NCBI GenBank assembly: GCA_026545765.1
Contig: CM048843.1
Span: forward strand, 7,608,001-7,672,000
Direction: 5' to 3'
Length of the DNA stretch: 64,000 nucleotides
Source: Plantago major
Lineage: Eukaryota > Streptophyta > Magnoliopsida > Lamiales > Plantaginaceae
The position numbers were made by a program, and so were the translations under genes. Each line of letters starts with the position of its first letter. Position 1 is the stretch's first letter. This document shows, piece by piece, positions 58,574-64,000 of this stretch. The notes under the pieces were generated by a model. It was not told the DNA's origin, did not search any database, and saw only the letters and a program-made list of their open reading frames with translations.

Positions 58574-58898
58574 TTACTTGTATTTAAGAACATTGATCAT
58601 ATGCCATTCAAACTTTCAAATCCCACTAATATGTGAATATGAAGTCATATAATTTTAATTGGAGCTTGTTTTTCTAAATTTATTTTTTTTATCTCTAACT
58701 AATATACATTGTAACTAGTATATTGGACTTAAACATTTTATTGGTCAGTTATGCATACGTAAAACCTCTTCAAATTAATAAATTATTAATTTATCGAGTA
58801 TATAATATCTCGCTAAATTAATAAAATATCTCAGTTCCAACATTATTATTTTATAGAGGTTTTACTGTAATGTAGTTATTGCTGTTTGCAACGAACCA

Positions 58899-59240
58899 AT
58901 GGAAGCAGCACCGTCCAATACATATGACCAATACAGACAGCGTGGAAGGAAGAGAAAAAATGAACAAGTCGGGGAACAAAGTACATCTGAAGGCGATGCT
59001 ATTCGAGCTCGAGTCGAACAAATGGTGTATGATGCTGCAGGGGCAGAGTTCATGGACACAACTAACATTGAAACCAAGGTGGAGGTGGAGGAACCACCGA
59101 ATCCCGAGGATCATGTGTTCTTTGACTTGTTAGAATCATCAAGGAAGCCGGTTTATCCGGGGTGTAAGCTGACTGAGTTGTCTTTGTTGGCTCGGCTAAT
59201 GAGTTCTAAGGCTAATGGCCAGCAATCTGAAACGAGCTGA
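58899..59240 (+). pseudogene. TNP2-type CACTA transposase fragment
   Basis: 114 codons including the stop, ending ...D-L-L-E-S-S-R-K-P-V-Y-P-G-C-K-L-T-E-L-S-L-L-A-R-L-M. The L-Y-P-G-C-x-x-x-S-x-L-x-x-x-x-R-L pattern is the N-terminal region of TNP2 transposases. A GGTAAGT donor follows the stop. The catalytic region is absent. Confidence 0.65.
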
Positions 59241-59271
59241 GGGTAAGTTAAAATATGACATTCCTTTGTTT

Positions 59272-59440
59272 GTAATTATAATCGTTTTAATATGAGTGGT
59301 ATGTTAGCCACTATATGTGAGTGGTATGTTAGCCACTTTATTTGGGTGATATGTTAGTCACCATTGTGTTAGTAAAATTTAGGACAATGTGAGTGGTATG
59401 TTAGCCACTTTGTTTGGGTGATATGTTAGTCACCATATCT
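59272..59440 (+). repeat. Tandem repeat of GTGAGTGGTATGTTAGCCAC-like units
   Basis: About six units alternate between TGGTATGTTAGCCA and GTGATATGTTAGTCAC. Each is an imperfect dyad (GTGGT...GCCAC, GGTGA...TCACC). They lie between the TNP2 fragment and the Ptta exons. Confidence 0.8.
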
Positions 59441-59531
59441 GTGATGTTGTTGTATCTTATTGAATTGATGTAATATGGTGACGTTATATATGTATGTATT
59501 GACTTTGGATGTTGTATGAAATTGGGAATGT

Positions 59532-60474
59532 AGAAGGAGTACTTCATTCCCAGCAGGTTGATCCCACAGATCTGGCGTGTTTACGAGACTGTGGGATCTA
59601 AATTGTACAGGGATATGGTCTGTACTTGGAAGACCATTCGGGATCGGGGTGGCCCAATGCCTCCACGGGTTGATGCAGAGGAGTGGGCCCTTTGGGATGC
59701 TCATCGCCGAATCGATGTCCAGGACAATGTTTACATCAATGCATGTAACCCAGGCGTCTCGATCGATGTGGCAGGAAGGGCCGTTCACCACCTTGGGAGG
59801 CGATCTACTCTCACTGATTATTACCAATCGGTATGTATATATATGTTTTTTTTCAATCTAGCATTACGTGTATGTATTGTGTCTTTGATTACTTGTGAGA
59901 TGATAAATTGTTGACTATATATGTTGTTCAGATCCCACGTGGGAGGTGACATCCAAGTATGACATCTTCAAGAAGGCCAAGTAGAAGGGCGGGGTATGGA
60001 CCGACTGCCGGGCCTCGTCTATTGCGGTATGTTTATGTTGCTTAAAGTTCATATCCCTGAAAAACAGTAACTGATCATGATATATGCTATTTACGATTTC
60101 AGGCTGAGGTTGATGCCCAGGTGGCGAGGCAGGAGGAAGAGACGGGTGATGTGTTGTCAACTGAACAAGTTGACAACATCTTCCTAGAGGTCAACAAACC
60201 GGACAACAAAGGACGGATATATGGACTCGGGAGCCTCGGTTTGAGCTTGGCTAGTCCGGGGTGCTCCTCTTCATCATCCCAACAGTCTAGACGTCCGGTT
60301 TACACACAGGACCAGGTCTCGGAATTGGTGCAGGTCCGGGAACAGGTTGCAGCTCTAACTCAAGAGATGGAGCGGCACGCCAGAGAACAAAGGGAGGAGA
60401 ACGAGCGCCTTCGGTTACAGATGGAGCAGTTCATGTCCCGGTTCGGCCAGCCCCCACCCCCGTCTGGTAGCTAG
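59532..60474 (+). pseudogene. Ptta/En/Spm plant transposase (Transposase_24 type) of CACTA element 1
   Basis: Three exons: 59532-59829 (I-P-Q-I-W-R-V-Y-E...E-E-W-A-L-W-D-A-H), about 59932-60028, and about 60102-60474. A TAG interrupts exon 2 (K-A-K-stop-K-G-G-V-W). The last exon has the family motif I-F-L-E-V-N-K-P-D-N-K-G-R-I-Y-G-L-G-S, then a coiled coil rich in Glu/Gln. TNPA-like products bind the subterminal repeats of such elements and work with TNP2. The stop makes this copy probably inactive. Confidence 0.8.
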
Positions 60475-60654
60475 TTATGTATATGTACGTTCGGATTTAT
60501 TATATTTACACTTGTTCGGATAATTTCTCCTGCTCCGAATATTACTTTTTTTTATTTATCATTTATTGAAACATTTTCCGTATTATTGATTTATTATCGA
60601 ACATTATATTGATTAAATAGGTGAACTACGAAAAACAGGGATTAATATGAAATA

Positions 60655-61104
60655 AATAGTGACGGATAGATAGTGACGGATTAATAGTGACGGAATTAGT
60701 GATGGATTAACAGTGACGGAATAAATAGTGACGGAATTTCAGATTCCGTCACTAATTCCAATAATATATTGGGCGACGGATAGTATCTATCCGTCGCCCA
60801 ATATAGTGACGGATATTTTCTATTCGTCGTTACATATAACAACGGATAGATTCTATCCGTCGCTAGTTGGGACGACGGATAGATTCTATCCGTCGCCAAT
60901 AATCGATTTAAAAAAAAATAGTCAAATATGATAATCCGTCGTCCAATCCGTCGCGAATTGGACGACGGATTATCTATCCGTCGTCAAAGACCCAGTGGGG
61001 CGACGGAATTACTATCCGTCGCCCCAAATGGGCCGACGGATCGCTGGTCTGTAGCGACGGATCTATCCGTAGATCCGTCGCTACAGACTAGTTTTTTTGT
61101 AGTG
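60655..61104. repeat. Subterminal repeats of CACTA element 1
   Basis: Many copies of GTGACGGAT and the palindrome GACGGATAGA-TTCTATCCGTC. In CACTA elements such arrays are the binding sites of the TNPA-type protein. Confidence 0.88.
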
Positions 61105-61287
61105 ATATAAAATGCATCTTTTTGCCTCCAAATCACGCGGTTTAACCAAATACCTACAAAACACATAAAATACGAAAATGTAACAAAATACTAATAAAAC
61201 ACATAAAAACTATACTTGAGAATGGCAATAAGACGGTAAAAAAAGACCAAACGAGACGATGTAAAATCGACTCATTAGTACTTCAAT
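61105..61287. other. Short spacer between two CACTA termini
   Basis: 183 bp with no gene, lying between two outward-facing termini of the same family. Confidence 0.5.
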
Positions 61288-61560
61288 CACTAAAAAAAAA
61301 ACTGGTCTATAGCGACGGATAGATCCGTCGCTACAGACCAGCGATCCGTCGCCCCCGCTCTGGCGACGGATAGAAATTTCGTCGCCCCACTAGAGCTGTG
61401 GTGACGGATAAATAATACGTCGTCCAATTCGCGACGGATTATCATTTTTGACTTTTTTTTTAAATCGATTATTGGCGACGGATAGAATCTATCCGTCGCC
61501 AATGTAACGACGGATAGATTCTATCCGTCGTTCTATCCGTCGTTACATTGCTATTTTTTA
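61288..61560. mobile_element. Terminus of a second CACTA element of the same family
   Basis: Starts CACTAAAAAAAAAACTGG at 61288, then palindromic GACGGATAGATCCGTC repeats. It is close to an inverted copy of the 61104 terminus. The opposite end is not visible, possibly because element 3 inserted at 61914. Confidence 0.7.
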
Positions 61561-61924
61561 AAAAAAAGTAAAATCCGTATTCGAATTTTTATATCCGTAT
61601 ACGAATTAATTCGTATCCAATTTGTATTCGTATATGAGATATTGATTTATCGAAACTACAATATTCAAATCGGACAATAATTCGGTTGATATTCAAATCG
61701 AAACTACAATATTCAATACGATTATACAATAAATCGAAAATTGTATACAATGACAATAATACAAATTCATTATACAATAATACAATACAAACTAAAATAC
61801 CGAAAATGTACAAAAAGATAAATACCTAAAATGCACAAACTAAAATACCTAAAATAACGAAAATGTATAAAAAGATAAATCGAAGATCCGGAGGTGGACG
61901 GTGTAGATCCGGTCACTACAAGAA

Positions 61925-62270
61925 AACAGGGGTTTAGCGACGGAATTATCCGTCGCTAAACCCCCTGCCGATCCGTCGCTAAGGCCTTAGCGACGGATAG
62001 ACGCCCGTCTTAATGACGGACGTCTCTAAGGCGTATTAGCGACGGATTTTTATCCGTCGCTAATAGCCACGGATTTGGCGACGAATAGGGTGTTGACCCT
62101 CCGTCGCCATTAGAGACGGATAATTATCCGTCTCTAATCGAATTAGGGCTAGAACGCCCTAATTCGTTGTTTAGCGACGGATAATTATCCGTCACCAAAC
62201 TACGAATTAGGGCTAGAACGCCCTAATTCGTTGTTTAGCGACGGATAGTTATCCGCCCTGATTCGTAGTT
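61925..62270. repeat. Subterminal repeats of CACTA element 3
   Basis: Repeated inverted pairs of TAGCGACGGAT and ATCCGTCGCTA, plus a twofold block starting GAATTAGGGCTAGAACGCCC (near 62144 and 62205). Confidence 0.85.
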
Positions 62271-62486
62271 TAGCTACTATTTTTTTTAAAAATTATTTTA
62301 TAATTTAAAAACCTGTTTTTTCAACCAATATAATTGTGATATGTCACAAAGGGGAAATTGCATTAATTAACAACAACGATTCGTCCAAAAAACAAATTAT
62401 CCAAAATAAAGTATACATATCCGAATATAAATTCAAATATCCAACAAAGTAAAAAGTTGCATATTATCCAAAACATCAGAACATCA

Positions 62487-63427
62487 CTAAGACGAGGGAC
62501 CGGGGTTATTCTGGCTCATATACAAGCGGCACAGCTCTTCCATCCTTTGATTCATACGAGCCTGCTCATCCCTAAGATTTCCAATCTCAGTCTAGAGAGG
62601 AGTCACTGCTTGATTCACCATTTGCTCAACCTGCGCGTGTGTAAACACCACCATGTCCCTGAGATTGTTGCTGGGACACGGAGAAGCTCTGCGTCAGTGT
62701 CTCGCCATAACTACCAAGACCATAAACCCGACCCTTGTTGTCGGGTGGGTTGACCTGTAGAAAGATCCGGTCTTGTTCTTCCACGGACAACTCCTCACCC
62801 TCGAGCAGCCTCCCCGCAATGATCCGCTCCACCTCACTCTGTAATAGTCAAGTGTATACGAAATGAGCTACAATTTCATATTTAATTTATAATACACATG
62901 CATATACAACTGTAACACTTAGCAAATACACATACCGCAATAAGCTCGGACTTCTGGTCCACCCAAACGCCGTTCTTGAACTTCCCCATCTTCATTTGCT
63001 CTAGGCAAGTATTGGGTTGGTTCAGGTTCAGCTAAAGAACATTAAATATTGCAACAAGTAGTTAGTAAGTTGGTAGGAATGCAAACAAGTGGTAAATTGG
63101 TATAAATGAAAGCACATATATATACTTACCGACATCTGGCGATTAGTGACAACAGCTCGTGACCCGTAGTGGTGCCTGGAAGAGCCCTTGCCATCTCATG
63201 CTCGATCGGCTCACTGTTCTTGTAGGACTGATCCTCGACATGATTAATGCTCCAATACTCATGCCACATAGCCCACTCTTCGTCCCCAATATGCCTGTAC
63301 TGTGGCGGCTTTCCTTTGTCTCGGTATTTTTTCATGTCAGCCACCATATGCCTATACAGGTCAGAGCCCAAACTCTCGAAAACAGGCCACATCTGGGGAA
63401 TAAGGCCAGTCGGAATGTAGTCTGTGT
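62487..63427 (-). pseudogene. Ptta/En/Spm plant transposase (Transposase_24 type) of CACTA element 3
   Basis: Exons at about 63427-63131 (G-L-I-P-Q-M-W-P-V-F-E-S-L-G-S-D-L-Y-R), about 63032-62939 (F-K-N-G-V-W-V-D-Q-K-S-E) and about 62840-62487. The last has I-F-L-Q-V-N-P-P-D-N-K-G-R-V-Y-G-L-G-S and a coiled-coil tail. One frame slip near 62628 and a TAG near 62596 break the tail. It is the paralogue of the gene at 59532-60474 and keeps the same exon layout. Confidence 0.75.
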
Positions 63428-63526
63428 CAGTGCAAATGTAACGAAGGCATCAACCCCTTCCACAAAACTAGGTAAAACTCTCCCATTAACTATCCTTTGG
63501 TACATCCATGAACGATCGATGTCCAT
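63428..63526 (-). pseudogene. N-terminal TNP2 piece (transposase-associated domain) fused to the Ptta exon
   Basis: Starts M-D-I-D-R-S-W-M-Y and continues F-V-E-G-V-D-A-F-V-T-F-A, the transposase-associated domain (PF13963-like) that opens TNP2. It runs straight into the Ptta exon in a different frame, so a deletion has removed the TNP2 body and joined the two genes. Confidence 0.7.
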
Positions 63527-64000
63527 TGGATGATTATATAACCTGACACGTTTGAATTGATTAGATCGTATTTTTTCAACTCGATTCCCATTTTCCCATT
63601 TCTTGCATGTTATAAAGTTTATGTCTCTTACCAAAATTCCCATTACAAATAAAGCATTCCAACCCTTTAATGCAAATTTATAAATTATAAATTACATGCA
63701 TTTTACGAATGTAATCACCAAATTATATCAGCACACTTAATTAATTAAATTCTCATAATTTATAATCTAGTACATGTATAAATTTATGAAATGAAACAAT
63801 TGCAAATCTTAATTAACATACTTAACATACTTAAATCAAAACTACGACATACTTAACATTATACTAATTAACAATTCAAATAATTTCACATCTCAAAGTT
63901 AATTAAACATACAATTACAATTGCTTAAATTAGTCTAAATTAACTAAATTTTCCAAATATGTCAAAAAGTTAGGGTTTCAAAACGAAGTACTAAATCTTC
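63527..64000. other. AT-rich upstream part of CACTA element 3
   Basis: No gene recognised; probably the leader/promoter side of the element's transposase genes. Confidence 0.4.

Larger units (their letters stand above)
58870..61104 (+). mobile_element. CACTA (En/Spm) element 1, deleted
   Basis: The right terminus is at 61104 (TTGTAGTG, i.e. CACTACAA inverted), preceded by about 450 bp of palindromic GACGGAT repeats. Genes on the plus strand are a TNP2 fragment and a Ptta-type gene. The left end was not found; the pogo-like element abuts it. The left coordinate is therefore only where similarity starts. Confidence 0.75.
61914..64000 (-). mobile_element. CACTA element 3, cut by the window edge
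   Basis: Terminus CACTACAAGAAAACAGGGG at 61914, followed by subterminal TTAGCGACGGA/TCCGTCGCTAA repeats to about 62270, a different subterminal word from element 1. TNP2 and Ptta remnants lie on the minus strand. The other end is beyond 64000. Confidence 0.82.

Noticed and set aside
61288..62270. Regular palindromes as a possible CRISPR or origin
   Set aside because: They are typical CACTA subterminal repeats lying directly inside CACTA termini.

Overview
The window is nuclear DNA of a flowering plant, most likely a eudicot. It carries a plant-specific LOB-domain transcription factor gene and a six-exon QWRF-family gene with GT/GC-AG introns. The DNA between genes is AT-rich and packed with plant transposons: Mutator-like, Ty3/gypsy Tat-type, Ty1/copia, hAT, Stowaway, pogo-like and CACTA. 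The species cannot be read from the sequence.

Layout. At 1-4.4 kb there is a broken GRF zinc-finger gene (218-763), a truncated QWRF pseudogene (1371-3151, minus) and an intact-looking LBD37/38/39-type gene (3386-4415, plus). At 6.4-25.8 kb lies one Mutator-like element (MULE) with a perfect 9-bp target duplication. It carries a small GRF zinc-finger/membrane-tail gene and a mudrA-type transposase gene, and a 13.9-kb Tat-type gypsy element has inserted into the transposase coding region. The gypsy element itself carries a separate antisense gene with its own TATA box and leader intron. At 26.1-38.3 kb a deleted Sirevirus-like copia element (TSD ACTCC) sits in or just upstream of a RING-finger gene fragment, and a second copia element (TSD GTCCA) sits inside its 3' LTR. 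From 38 to 47 kb there is a degenerate minisatellite and a series of small DNA transposons. At 47.7-51.9 kb is the QWRF gene (minus strand, 584 codons when the six exons are joined), with a Stowaway element in intron 1. From 52 to 58 kb there are a poly(A)-tailed retroposon made of ~110-bp monomers, a ~38-bp tandem repeat and a pogo-like (Emigrant/Lemi-type) element. From 58.9 kb to the end are CACTA elements with deleted TNP2/Ptta genes and palindromic GACGGAT subterminal repeats.

Probable history: a QWRF gene was partly duplicated. The two copies are now 46 kb apart because nested transposons filled the space between them. Most element genes are dead, several through C-to-T type stop codons, as expected of methylated repeats. 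The probably functional host genes are LBD and QWRF.

The most unusual observation is that each copia element is seeded with its own short dyad-symmetric word, repeated from LTR to LTR and through coding regions. It is GGTGTT-N5-AACACC in the inner copia (about 14 sites, in all three codon phases) and TGTTGA-S-YCAACA with a nearby extra half-site in the outer copia (8 sites). This looks like a dispersed, element-specific array of protein-binding sites. The antisense gene of the gypsy element and the monomer retroposon also deserve attention. All counts were made by eye.
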